NCBI RefSeq assembly: GCF_001428305.1
Contig: NZ_LMRZ01000004.1
Span: forward strand, 345,399-409,398
Length of the DNA: 64,000 nt
Direction: 5' to 3'
Source: Janibacter sp. Soil728
GTDB lineage: Bacteria; Actinomycetota; Actinomycetes; Actinomycetales; Dermatophilaceae
The translations under genes and the position numbers were made by a program. Positions within the stretch are counted from its first letter, which is position 1. Each line of letters opens with the position of its first letter. Positions 8,580-16,523 of the stretch are shown in pieces. The notes beneath the pieces were generated by a model. That model was not told where the DNA came from and made no database searches. It saw only the letters and a list, made by a program, of their open reading frames with translations.

Positions 8580-9506
8580 GTGAGCACCCAGCCGCAGGAG
8601 AGGACTCGTCGCCACCGGCCTGCCTCCGAGATCGATCTCGACCTGGTGATGGCTCCCTTCGTCCGAGGGGCCGGGGACCCGACGAGCCACCTGGGCAGCG
8701 ACGGCAGATGGTTTGCCTGGACGACTCCGGACGGGCCGGTCACCCTCAACCTCACCGACGAAGGGGGCGATGTCCGGGCCCGCGCCTGGGGAGCCGGCGC
8801 GGAGTGGATGCTGGAGCAGGTGCCCGACCTCCTGGGTGCCCGCGACGACCCCAGCGGGTTCACGCCGCACGACGACGTCGTCGCGCGAGGCTGGCCACGA
8901 CTGTCCCGCTGGCGGGTCCCCGCCAACGGTCTCGTGGCCCAGATGCTCGTGTGCTCCGTCCTGGAGCAGAAGGTCACCGGACGTGAGGCCTTCTCCAGCC
9001 AGCGCCAGCTCGTGCGGCGCTTCGGCACGCCGGCACCGGGACCCGGCGAAGAGCTGGGCATGGTCTGCCCGCCCAGCCCCACGCACTGGGCGCAGATCCC
9101 CTCGTGGGCGTGGCTGCGGGCCGGCGTCGACGGGGCCCGCTCGCGCGTCGTCGTCACCGCCATGCGCGTCGCGGGACGCCTCGACGAGTGCGCCGACCTG
9201 CCGCTGGAGCAGGCACGCAGTCGGATGCGCTCACTCCCGGGCGTCGGCGTGTGGACGGCCGCCGAGGTCGCGCAAAGAGCCCTCGGAGACCCTGACTCGC
9301 CGAGCTTCGGTGATTATCACGTCGCCAAGGACGTGACCCTGGCGCTCGACGGCGAGGTCGGCGACGACGCCCGCATGGCCGAGCTGCTCAAGCCCTACGC
9401 CGGGCAGCGGTACCGGGCGCAGAGGATCATCCAGGCCACTGCCGGACATCGGCCACGCCGCGGCCCTCGACGGTCCCTGCCGACGCACCTGCCGACGCGG
9501 TTCTAG
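8580..9506 (+). CDS. AlkA-type DNA-3-methyladenine glycosylase family protein
   Basis: A HhH-GPD base-excision glycosylase of 308 residues. The helix-hairpin-helix is LPGVGVWTAAEVA and is followed by SFGDYHVAKD, where family members carry the catalytic aspartate. An upstream helix, QMLVCSVLEQKVTGREA, matches the family's substrate-cleft region. It would excise alkylated bases to leave abasic sites. The N-terminal 90 residues resemble an AlkA N-domain only loosely, so specificity is open. GTG start at 8580, 41 bases from the divergent gene's start. It is convergent with cofD, separated by the 9585-9676 repeat. Confidence 0.8.
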   Translation: MSTQPQERTRRHRPASEIDLDLVMAPFVRGAGDPTSHLGSDGRWFAWTTPDGPVTLNLTDEGGDVRARAWGAGAEWMLEQVPDLLGARDDPSGFTPHDDVVARGWPRLSRWRVPANGLVAQMLVCSVLEQKVTGREAFSSQRQLVRRFGTPAPGPGEELGMVCPPSPTHWAQIPSWAWLRAGVDGARSRVVVTAMRVAGRLDECADLPLEQARSRMRSLPGVGVWTAAEVAQRALGDPDSPSFGDYHVAKDVTLALDGEVGDDARMAELLKPYAGQRYRAQRIIQATAGHRPRRGPRRSLPTHLPTRF

Positions 9507-9584
9507 CGGTTGTCGGCCTGTCGTCCGACCCTTGGCCGCACCAGGCCGGGCTGTCCGCCCCCTTCGCGGCCGTCCCGTGGCGGT

Positions 9585-9676
9585 GTGTCGTACTGCGGCT
9601 GGTCCCAGTCCGCGACCCGAAGGCCCCGATCACCGGTGGTCCGTGAGGTCGGGCTGGGCGAACTGCAGTACGACAC
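9585..9676. repeat. 92-bp element with 12-bp terminal inverted repeats
   Basis: Perfect 12-bp arms GTGTCGTACTGC (9585-9596) and its complement (9665-9676) bracket a GC-rich core with a near-palindrome centred on ACCGGT (about 9630-9643). It lies between the convergent glycosylase gene and cofD. It could be a terminator-like RNA hairpin or a dispersed intergenic repeat; no transposase is present. The rest of the 174-base gap shows nothing else. Confidence 0.5.
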
Positions 9677-9680
9677 CCGC

Positions 9681-10592
9681 TCAGGCGCGCAGGTCCTGAG
9701 CGAGGGCGAGGGCGTCGGCGGCGACCAGGGCCGCGGGGCGGGTGAGGTCGACGTGGCGCGTCGTCCAGCGAGCGCCCGCGGCAGGGGCGTCGTCGGGGCC
9801 GGCGAGCCAGCCGCCGAGGAGGTCACGGTAGAGGCCGGCGACGGCGGCGGACGTCGGTTCGGCGCCGACAGCGGCGAGCGAGGGGCCCAGGTCGGCCAAC
9901 GCCGGGCTGACGCCGACCACGGGAGCGGAGGTGCCCCGCAGCGCGTCCCGGACACCGGGGACACCGAGCACGATGCCGATCGACAGGACGGGGTCAGCGG
10001 GGGCCAGCAGGACGACGTCGGCCTCGCGGAGGGCGTCCAGGACCCCCGGGGCGGCGGTGGCCCGGTCCATCCCGGCGACGATGAAGCGGGTCGCGGTGGG
10101 AGCGCCAAGGCCGTGGCGCCACTGCTGGACGTGGACGGCCTGCTGCTCCTGCTCGCCGTCCAGGACCGCGTGCGTCTCGACGGGCACGTCACTCATCGGC
10201 AGCAGGCGGACCCCACGCTCGTTCAGCCCCCGCCGCTGCGCCAGCGTGGAGGTGACCTCGCTGAGCGTCGCGCCCTGGCCCAGCCAGGCCGTGCGGGCCA
10301 GCTGGACGGCAACTTCCCCATCACTCGCCCGGTACCACCCGGGGTGCACGCCGAGCGAGGTGAGCTCGTCGGTGACCCCGGTCGTGGTGGCGGGCGGGTC
10401 GTCCGACAGCTCCGCGAGCAATCCGTCGAGGTCGGGACAAGCGCGAAGTCCCGCGAGGGTGATGTCGTCGCCGGTGTTGGCGATGACCGTCACCTCCGCC
10501 CGGTCGGGGGAGTGCTGCAGCTGGTCGACCAGACCACTGACGAACTGGGCGCCGGCGAGCCCGCCGGAGATCACGGTGATGCGCATGCGCAC
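9681..10592 (-). CDS. cofD: CofD/FbiA family transferase (coenzyme F420 synthesis)
   Basis: The start MRMRITVISGGLAGAQFVSGL and the motifs VIANTGDDI, VLLAPADPVLSIG and VVGVSPAL are those of CofD/FbiA, the cytoplasmic transferase that joins the phospho-lactate or phosphoenolpyruvate unit to the deazaflavin Fo in F420 synthesis. The length (303) is close to the family norm. In many actinobacteria the F420 gamma-glutamyl ligase gene (fbiB) comes next; here there is only an inverted-repeat element and then a convergent DNA glycosylase. The gene diverges from whiB2, as in mycobacteria. Start is ATG 10592; a second ATG at 10586 is possible. Confidence 0.9.
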   Translation of the reverse strand: MRMRITVISGGLAGAQFVSGLVDQLQHSPDRAEVTVIANTGDDITLAGLRACPDLDGLLAELSDDPPATTTGVTDELTSLGVHPGWYRASDGEVAVQLARTAWLGQGATLSEVTSTLAQRRGLNERGVRLLPMSDVPVETHAVLDGEQEQQAVHVQQWRHGLGAPTATRFIVAGMDRATAAPGVLDALREADVVLLAPADPVLSIGIVLGVPGVRDALRGTSAPVVGVSPALADLGPSLAAVGAEPTSAAVAGLYRDLLGGWLAGPDDAPAAGARWTTRHVDLTRPAALVAADALALAQDLRA

Positions 10593-10660
10593 ATCGTCGC
10601 AGCCCGGCCGCGGCGAGGGTCACCCGGCGTACCGTTCGAAGACTCCATAGCCTGCTCGGC

Positions 10661-10703
10661 TTGACGACGCACGCATGACACGCATGTAATTACAGACATG
10701 TCA
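10661..10703 (+). promoter_or_regulatory. whiB2 promoter with palindrome at the -10
   Basis: TTGACG (10661-10666), an 18-base spacer and TGTAAT (10685-10690) form a good sigma-70-type promoter. The -10 sits within a perfect 10-bp palindrome TGTAATTACA (10685-10694), flanked by TGACA (10676-10680) and TGTCA (10699-10703), giving a 28-bp imperfect palindrome that looks like a regulator site. The inferred 5' UTR of about 70 bases opens with a 7-bp hairpin (10705-10711 with 10717-10723). Confidence 0.6.
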
Positions 10704-10766
10704 CGCACCGAGAGCATCGGTGCAGGCATGAAGGACAGGGTCGGGTGCCGAGGTCGAGGAGGGACC

Positions 10767-11036
10767 ATGCACGAACTTCAGTTGATCATGGGTGGCGAGA
10801 ACACCGACGAGTTGTCGGAGATGTCTTGGCAGGAGCGCTCGCTCTGCGCACAGACGGATCCGGAGGCGTTTTTCCCTGAGAAGGGTGGCTCCACTCGCGA
10901 GGCCAAGAAGGTCTGCGTCGGGTGCGAGGTGCGTCAGGAGTGCCTCGAGTACGCGTTGGCGCACGACGAGCGCTTCGGTATCTGGGGCGGTCTGTCGGAG
11001 CGCGAGCGGCGCAAGCTCAAGAAGCGCGCAGTCTGA
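10767..11036 (+). CDS. whiB2: WhiB family iron-sulfur regulator (WhiB2/WhmD type)
   Basis: An 89-residue WhiB protein with the four cluster cysteines C27, C50, C53 and C59, the turn motif GIWGG and a basic C-terminus (RERRKLKKRAV) that binds DNA. The core (ERSLCAQTDPEAFFPEKGG) is of the WhiB/WhmD class linked to septation and development. These proteins hold a [4Fe-4S] cluster and act with the principal sigma factor. ATG 10767 is chosen because GAGGAGGGA precedes it; an upstream in-frame ATG (10698) would start at the transcription start and lacks family similarity. It is divergent from cofD, as in mycobacteria. Confidence 0.9.
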   Translation: MHELQLIMGGENTDELSEMSWQERSLCAQTDPEAFFPEKGGSTREAKKVCVGCEVRQECLEYALAHDERFGIWGGLSERERRKLKKRAV

Positions 11037-11050
11037 CTGATGGCGAGGTC

Positions 11051-14000
11051 GTGACGCAGCCCAGCCCCACGTCGACCTCCGCCTCCCCTTCCCGGCGGAC
11101 GACAACGCCCCCGGTGACCGTCACCACGGTCGTCGTGGCCCGCACCAGGGAAGACACGGGACAGGTCCTGAGCGCCCTCCTCGCGCAGGACCGCCTCCCC
11201 GATCGACTCCTCCTCGTCGACGGCTCCTTGGACGGGCTGGGCGACACCACAGCTCTCCTCGCCCCCGTGGACCAGGCCGGTATCGACGTCCTGACGAGCA
11301 CCTTGGGACCTCGCCGAGGCATCCGTCGGATCCTGCCGGCCATGATCGAGCGCCTGCCGCGAGCCCCGGTCGGCCGCGACCTCGTGTGGGTCCTCACCTC
11401 TCGTGCGCGTCCCCACCCGCAGGCACTGCGCCGACTCGTCGCGGCCACCGGCCGAGGCGTCGGCATGACTGCTCCCAAGCTCGTCGACGAGAGCGACCCG
11501 ACGCACATCGTGCGGCTCGGTCTGCAGGTGACCCGCGCCGGTCGCATCGTCCCGGAGCCCGTGGCCGGGACGACCGACCAGGGGCAGCACGACGCTGACG
11601 TCGACGCGATCGCAGCGCCGCTGGACGGACTGCTGCTTGACCGAGGGGTCTACGAGTCCCTGGCGGGCCACGACCCGACGCTCGGCGACTTCGGCGCCGA
11701 CCTCGACCTCGGCTGGCGCTCGCAGCGGGCGGGCCGTCGCGTCGTCCTCGTCCCTGACGCGCACGTCGCCGTGCGCCAGACCGGTGCCGAGCGTCGACCG
11801 ACCGCGAGTCATCGGCGCCAGGCCCGCCGTGTCGCCCTGACCCGAGCCCACGTCACGTCAGCTCCATTCCTCGCCCTGTGGATCGCCGTCAGCAGCCTCC
11901 TCACGGGGCTGGTCCTCATCGCTCTCAAGCGGCCGGGCATGGGTGCCGACGAGCTCGCCAGCCTCCCGGCTGCCATCGACGTGCGCACCCTGCGCTCGCG
12001 ACTGCGCGGCCGTGCTCCGCGAGAGGTCGCTCGCAGCGACCTCGACGCGCTCTTCGTCCCCGCCCACGAGGCTCGCAGACGCCTGGTCGACGACGCCCGA
12101 GGGTCCGTCGGCCGCGATCGCGGGGTCGAGGCCCGCTCGCTCGAGGTGGAACGAGGAGGTGGCTGGCTCAGCCACCCCCTCCTGTGGCTGCTCCTGCTCA
12201 CGAGCCTGCTGTCGGGTTGGTCAGCCCGCCACATCACCGGAGAGCTGCGCCATCACATCGATTCCGGCCTGGTGGGCGGCGAGCTGCTCGGTGGCCGAGC
12301 CACCGCGGGCCAGCTGTGGGACTCGTGGTGGATGGGCTGGCACGGCCAAGGGTGGGGTGGCGACACCGAGCAGAGCCCCGCGCTCGTCGTGCTCGCCCTG
12401 CTGAGCAAGGTCGTCGAATGGATCCCGGGTCTGGGCTCTGCCCACTCGCCGGCAGGTCTGGTGCTCTCCCTGCTCGTCGTGACCGCGCTCCCGCTGGCGG
12501 CAGCCGTCGCCTACGTCTCCTCCCGCACCTTCACCGAGCACCGGTGGTTGCGCGCCGCCGGCGCCCTCGCGTGGGTGACCTCGGTGCCTGCCGCGATGGC
12601 GGTGGGCGAAGGCCGGATCGGTGCCTTGTGCGTGCTCGTCCTCGCACCTCGGCTCGCGGCCGGTCTCGTGCGAGCGACCCGGCGCCGCAGTCGCCTGAGT
12701 GATGCTGTGCGCACCGCCCTCTGGGGCAGCCTGCTGGCCGCTGTCGCTCCCTTCGCCGGTGTGGCGGTCATCATCGTCGGCGTCGGCCTGCTCCTCGTGG
12801 GTGACGCCCGTCGCCGCGGCCGGGGGATCGTCCTGGCCGCGATACCTCTGCTCCTCGCCGGCCCGTGGCTGCTCGCCCTCCAGAGCGACCCGCGCCGTGT
12901 CCTCGCCGGCTGGGGCATGACGGACACGCCCGGAGCCGGCACGCTCAACCAGCTCGCCCTCGGCCAGCTGCCCGGTGGGGCCGTCACGACGTGGTGGACC
13001 GCCGCGATCCTGGCCCTCGGCCTGGTGGCACTCCTCGTCCCCGGTCGTCGTCCGGTCTCGTGGGGAGCGGCGCTGCTCGCAGTCCTCGGTCTCGGGTGGG
13101 CCGTGGGAGCCTCGCACCTCGTCATCGGCCATCGGCCCGCCGGCAGCGCCGACGCTGGGGCAGCCATCACGCCGTGGGCCGGGACGGGGCAGATCCTGCT
13201 CGTCGGGGCGGCCGTCGTGTCGGTCCTCGCGGCTGCCGATGTCCTGCCCCATGGCCTGCGCGGCACCGGCCGTCGCCGGTGGTTCCTGCTGCCCGCACTC
13301 GTGCTGCCCATCGCAGCGATCGGCAGCGGGATCGTCGTCGGGCAGCACTCCTACGGTGACCAGCTGACGACCTGGCGTGACCCCCGTCCCCTCGTCGCCA
13401 CGGCGGCGGCCGAGGGGCCGCAGGCCTCACGAACGCTCGTCGTCGAGACCGACGACGCCGGGATCACCTACCGCCTCGTCGGGTCCGAGCCGGGTGACCT
13501 GGTGCGTGATCTGCCGGTTGCCCACCCCCCGGTGCCGGGGGAGGAGGAGGTCGCCGCGGCGGTGGCCCAGCTCCTGGGCGCAGGCGAAGGGGACCGGGTC
13601 CCGAGCGAGGTGCTGGCTCGCCACGGCGTCTCCCACCTCGTCCTGATCACCCCTGGCGACGCCCGGCGTCGGCTGATCGATGCATCGCCGGGACTTGCCC
13701 GGCTCGGCACGACCGGAGGGAGCACCACTTGGGCGGTGCGCGCGCCCGTCACCGACGGATCCACGCCGACCCGGGTCCGGGCGGTGACCGACGGGTCGAG
13801 CCGCCCGCTGGCCAGTCACAGCCATGCCGACACCGATGGCTCGGTGCCCGTGTCCGCGGCCGACGAGCTGGTGGTGGCGGAGTCTCTCGACTGGAGCGAT
13901 CAGGTCGAGGTGCGCGCCGACGGCCGGCTCCTGCAGGCGCAGACGCACAGCGCGATCCCGACCTATGAGCTGCCCGAGGGCAGTGATCAGGTGAGCATCG

Positions 14001-14113
14001 CCGTCGGCGCCGAGCACCCGGTCTGGAAGGTCCTCCAGGGCCTGACGCTCCTGCTCGCGCTCTATCTGGCACTCCCCACGGAACGGCGCGTCGACCCGGA
14101 GGACGAGCGATGA
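11051..14113 (+). CDS. Large membrane glycosyltransferase-like protein
   Basis: About 1020 residues. Residues 20-255 resemble a GT2 domain (TTVVVARTREDTGQVLSALL; later FGADLDLGWRSQRAGRRVVL), followed by a long region with about 12 membrane segments from residue 275 and a soluble C-terminal part ending in one more segment. The position where GT2 enzymes carry a DxD metal site reads VWVLTSRARP (112-121), so catalysis by the usual mechanism is doubtful. Genes of this type follow whiB in many actinobacteria and are thought to act in envelope glycan synthesis. GTG 11051 lies 14 bases after whiB2. It overlaps the next gene by ATGA. Confidence 0.7.
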   Translation: MTQPSPTSTSASPSRRTTTPPVTVTTVVVARTREDTGQVLSALLAQDRLPDRLLLVDGSLDGLGDTTALLAPVDQAGIDVLTSTLGPRRGIRRILPAMIERLPRAPVGRDLVWVLTSRARPHPQALRRLVAATGRGVGMTAPKLVDESDPTHIVRLGLQVTRAGRIVPEPVAGTTDQGQHDADVDAIAAPLDGLLLDRGVYESLAGHDPTLGDFGADLDLGWRSQRAGRRVVLVPDAHVAVRQTGAERRPTASHRRQARRVALTRAHVTSAPFLALWIAVSSLLTGLVLIALKRPGMGADELASLPAAIDVRTLRSRLRGRAPREVARSDLDALFVPAHEARRRLVDDARGSVGRDRGVEARSLEVERGGGWLSHPLLWLLLLTSLLSGWSARHITGELRHHIDSGLVGGELLGGRATAGQLWDSWWMGWHGQGWGGDTEQSPALVVLALLSKVVEWIPGLGSAHSPAGLVLSLLVVTALPLAAAVAYVSSRTFTEHRWLRAAGALAWVTSVPAAMAVGEGRIGALCVLVLAPRLAAGLVRATRRRSRLSDAVRTALWGSLLAAVAPFAGVAVIIVGVGLLLVGDARRRGRGIVLAAIPLLLAGPWLLALQSDPRRVLAGWGMTDTPGAGTLNQLALGQLPGGAVTTWWTAAILALGLVALLVPGRRPVSWGAALLAVLGLGWAVGASHLVIGHRPAGSADAGAAITPWAGTGQILLVGAAVVSVLAAADVLPHGLRGTGRRRWFLLPALVLPIAAIGSGIVVGQHSYGDQLTTWRDPRPLVATAAAEGPQASRTLVVETDDAGITYRLVGSEPGDLVRDLPVAHPPVPGEEEVAAAVAQLLGAGEGDRVPSEVLARHGVSHLVLITPGDARRRLIDASPGLARLGTTGGSTTWAVRAPVTDGSTPTRVRAVTDGSSRPLASHSHADTDGSVPVSAADELVVAESLDWSDQVEVRADGRLLQAQTHSAIPTYELPEGSDQVSIAVGAEHPVWKVLQGLTLLLALYLALPTERRVDPEDER

Positions 14114-15585
14114 GCAGACGCAGCATGCCCGGCCCCTGGCTGCACGGCGCCGGCAGGGCGGTTCTCGTGGCCGGAGCGGCGGCAGGGCTCGTCCTCGGGG
14201 CCGGACGCCTGGGGGCCGCGCCGACGCAGCCGCAGTCCCCGGATGCGCTGCCCAAGGTGGCCACCTCACTCACGACCTCCTACTGTCCGGGTGACCCCTT
14301 CGCGGCAGGTGACAAGGGGACGCCGCGGGCCGACGTCCGGGGGAGCGTGGACGCGCACGCGGCGCCGCCGAAGGTCCTCGAGGGGGTCGTCACGCCGTCC
14401 GACGAGCCGGGCGCGATCACGATCGAGGACGTGGGCGCGACTCCGGCAGCGCCTGTTGACGAGAAGCCGCGCAGTGGGCCGATGAAGGAGAGTGTCGACC
14501 GCCTGGACCAGCACCCGCAGCACGTGCGCGGTAGCGCCGATCGTGCGCCGGGCCTGCTCGCGACGCAGAGCTTCCTCGCCTCCGGCAAGCAGGTCCGTGG
14601 ACTCGCGGCCACGCCCTGTCTCGCGCCGACGGCCGACGCGTGGTTGGTGGCCGGCGGGGGAGCGGAGGGTCGCCAGGAGCGACTGGTCCTCACCAACCCC
14701 GGCGGTAACCCGGTGACCGCGAGACTCGATCTCGTGGGGACCGCCAACGTCGACTCCGCTGACCGCTCGGTCGTCGTCCCTGCCCGCGGTCGCAGCGTCG
14801 TTCTCCTCGATGCGATCGGTGGGACCGGCCGGGCCCAGGCCGTGCACGTCACGACCACTGGTGGACTCGTCGTCCCCACCATCGTCGAGCACCACCTCGA
14901 CGGACTCACCACTGCCGGCGTCGAGACGATCTCACCGACCATGGCTCCGGCCAAGCGCCTTGTCCTGCCCGGCAGTGCCGACGCGAGTGCTCGGGGGATC
15001 GTCCTGGCCGCACCGGGCTCGCGGGACGCCGTCGTCCAGATCCGACGTCTGGGAGAGGGTGCGGCACGTGGGGTCGAGGTCATCACCGTCCCCGCGGACA
15101 CCGTGGTCGACGTGGACCTGCCGGATGTCAGCGGAGTGCGCGGCTGGGTGGTCGAGTCGGACGAGCCCGTCGTCGCGTCAGCCCACCTCACGACGACGGA
15201 TGCCGGCGGGCGCTCCGACATGGCGTGGTCCGTGGCGACGCCGTCCTTCGGCAGTCTGGGAGGTGTGGCGCTTCCGTCCACGCCGGCCAGTGGAGTGCGT
15301 CGGTTCGTCGACGTCACCGCGACCGGAGGTCCAGCGAGCGTGGACGTCCTCCTTCTCGAGGACGGCGCGATCAGGACGGAGCGGCTCGACATCGAGCAGG
15401 ACCGTGGTGTCCGGGTCGACGCCAAGGGTGCGAGCGCGGTCTGGGTGCGGCCGAGCACCGGCCGGGTGCACGCGGCGGCCATGATCGTGGGACGTCCTGG
15501 GGGCACCCGCGCCGAGGCGACGTCCCTCCCGATCCTGCCGGCGCGCGTCGCGGTGCGGGACCAGCCGGTCAACTTGGTGCGTTGA
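14110..15585 (+). CDS. DUF5719 family secreted or membrane-anchored protein
   Basis: The 491-residue protein has an N-terminal hydrophobic segment (AVLVAGAAAGLVLGAGRLG, residues 17-35) after a short basic stretch, which fits a signal anchor or signal peptide, and a long Thr/Ser/Val-rich extracellular region of beta-sandwich style (for example RLVLTNPGGNPVTARLDLVG). It corresponds in position to the DUF5719 protein found after the WhiB-linked glycosyltransferase in actinobacteria. Its function is unknown. It is translationally coupled to the glycosyltransferase by ATGA and is probably its envelope partner. Confidence 0.65.
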   Translation: MSRRSMPGPWLHGAGRAVLVAGAAAGLVLGAGRLGAAPTQPQSPDALPKVATSLTTSYCPGDPFAAGDKGTPRADVRGSVDAHAAPPKVLEGVVTPSDEPGAITIEDVGATPAAPVDEKPRSGPMKESVDRLDQHPQHVRGSADRAPGLLATQSFLASGKQVRGLAATPCLAPTADAWLVAGGGAEGRQERLVLTNPGGNPVTARLDLVGTANVDSADRSVVVPARGRSVVLLDAIGGTGRAQAVHVTTTGGLVVPTIVEHHLDGLTTAGVETISPTMAPAKRLVLPGSADASARGIVLAAPGSRDAVVQIRRLGEGAARGVEVITVPADTVVDVDLPDVSGVRGWVVESDEPVVASAHLTTTDAGGRSDMAWSVATPSFGSLGGVALPSTPASGVRRFVDVTATGGPASVDVLLLEDGAIRTERLDIEQDRGVRVDAKGASAVWVRPSTGRVHAAAMIVGRPGGTRAEATSLPILPARVAVRDQPVNLVR

Positions 15586-15615
15586 GCCAACGGGCGTGAG
15601 CCCACCGAGGGTCGG

Positions 15616-16014
15616 TCACCGGCGGTCCGGGTCCACCTCGTCGGGGTCGACGCCCAGGAGCAACGCGACCTGCTCGACCATGACCTCGTGGACGAGCTCC
15701 ACGTGGTCGCCACCGCGGACGATGGTCTCGATCGGCCGCCGGTAGACGACGATGCGTGCCGGGAGGGGGCCCTGAGCCGGCCACAGGCGGGCGAGGGGCA
15801 CCGCGTCCTCCCACCCGGCGGGGTCGGACGGAGGGACGTCCTCCACGGCGAACTCGATGCCCGCCCATCGCTTGCCCAGGACCCCGCGGAAGCGCTGGGC
15901 GGTGTCGGCGACGAGGTCGTCGAAGGCCTCTGCGCGGGTTGCCATGGTGGGCACGGCGGGGTGGGCGAGGGGCCCTCGCAGGCCCCGACCACGACGATCC
16001 CGATGACGACTCAC
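15616..16014 (-). CDS. Zincin-like metallopeptidase family protein, degenerate active site
   Basis: The 132-residue protein belongs to the small zincin-like family next to whiB and DUF3499 in actinobacteria (Rv3259 position). The typical metal motif HExxH is replaced: the aligned stretch reads VEQVALLLG (113-121), so both zinc histidines are lost and only Glu114 remains. It is therefore unlikely to be a zinc peptidase. The start is GTG 16014, six bases from a minus-strand TACGAT box (16021-16026), so probably leaderless. It is convergent with the DUF5719 gene and divergent from DUF3499. Confidence 0.7.
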   Translation of the reverse strand: MSRHRDRRGRGLRGPLAHPAVPTMATRAEAFDDLVADTAQRFRGVLGKRWAGIEFAVEDVPPSDPAGWEDAVPLARLWPAQGPLPARIVVYRRPIETIVRGGDHVELVHEVMVEQVALLLGVDPDEVDPDRR

Positions 16015-16072
16015 TCCTCGATCGTAGGCGCCCGACCACGGCGTGCCTTCGAGGAACAGGGCCGACGTGGCC

Positions 16073-16078
16073 TAACCT
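16073..16078 (+). promoter_or_regulatory. -10 box of the DUF3499 gene
   Basis: TAACCT ends six bases before GTG 16085, the spacing expected for a leaderless transcript. Confidence 0.5.
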
Positions 16079-16084
16079 GCACGG

Positions 16085-16468
16085 GTGACCCTCTCCCGCC
16101 AGTGCTCCCGTGCCGCGTGTGCGCGCCCGGCTGCCGGGACCCTCACGTACGTCTACTCCGACTCCACGGTTGTCCTGGGGCCCCTCGCCACCTATGCCGA
16201 GCCGCACGCCTATGACCTGTGCGAGGACCACGCCCAGCGCCTCACCGCCCCGCGCGGGTGGGACGTGGTGCGCCTGGCCATCGATCAGCCCGCACCGGCG
16301 ACCTATGACGACCTCGTGGCCGTGGCCGAGGCAGTGCGCAAGCGTCCTGAGCCCAAGACCGACTCGGAGCGCACCGCGCACGTGACGACGACAGCACGTC
16401 CGGAGCCGAGCAGCGTCACCGAGACGGGACGACGCGGCCACCTGCGCGTCCTGCGCGACCTCGACTGA
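16085..16468 (+). CDS. DUF3499 family protein
   Basis: A 127-residue protein that matches DUF3499 in position (between the zincin-like gene and manB, compare Rv3258c) and in features: paired cysteines CSRAACARPAAGTLTYVY near the start, then YDLCEDHAQRLTAPRGWD, which together resemble a small zinc-ribbon fold with a CxxH-type second half. The C-terminal 40 residues are low-complexity. Function is unknown. GTG 16085 follows TAACCT by six bases, so it is probably leaderless. Confidence 0.8.
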   Translation: MTLSRQCSRAACARPAAGTLTYVYSDSTVVLGPLATYAEPHAYDLCEDHAQRLTAPRGWDVVRLAIDQPAPATYDDLVAVAEAVRKRPEPKTDSERTAHVTTTARPEPSSVTETGRRGHLRVLRDLD

Positions 16469-16511
16469 GAGACCACCTGCGGGGCGACACCGAGCCCCTC
16501 TCGTGGCGAAC

Positions 16512-16517
16512 TAGGCT
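16512..16517 (+). promoter_or_regulatory. -10 box of manB
   Basis: TAGGCT ends six bases before GTG 16524, the leaderless spacing also seen at 1720, 16073 and 47863. Confidence 0.5.
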
Positions 16518-16523
16518 GACGGC

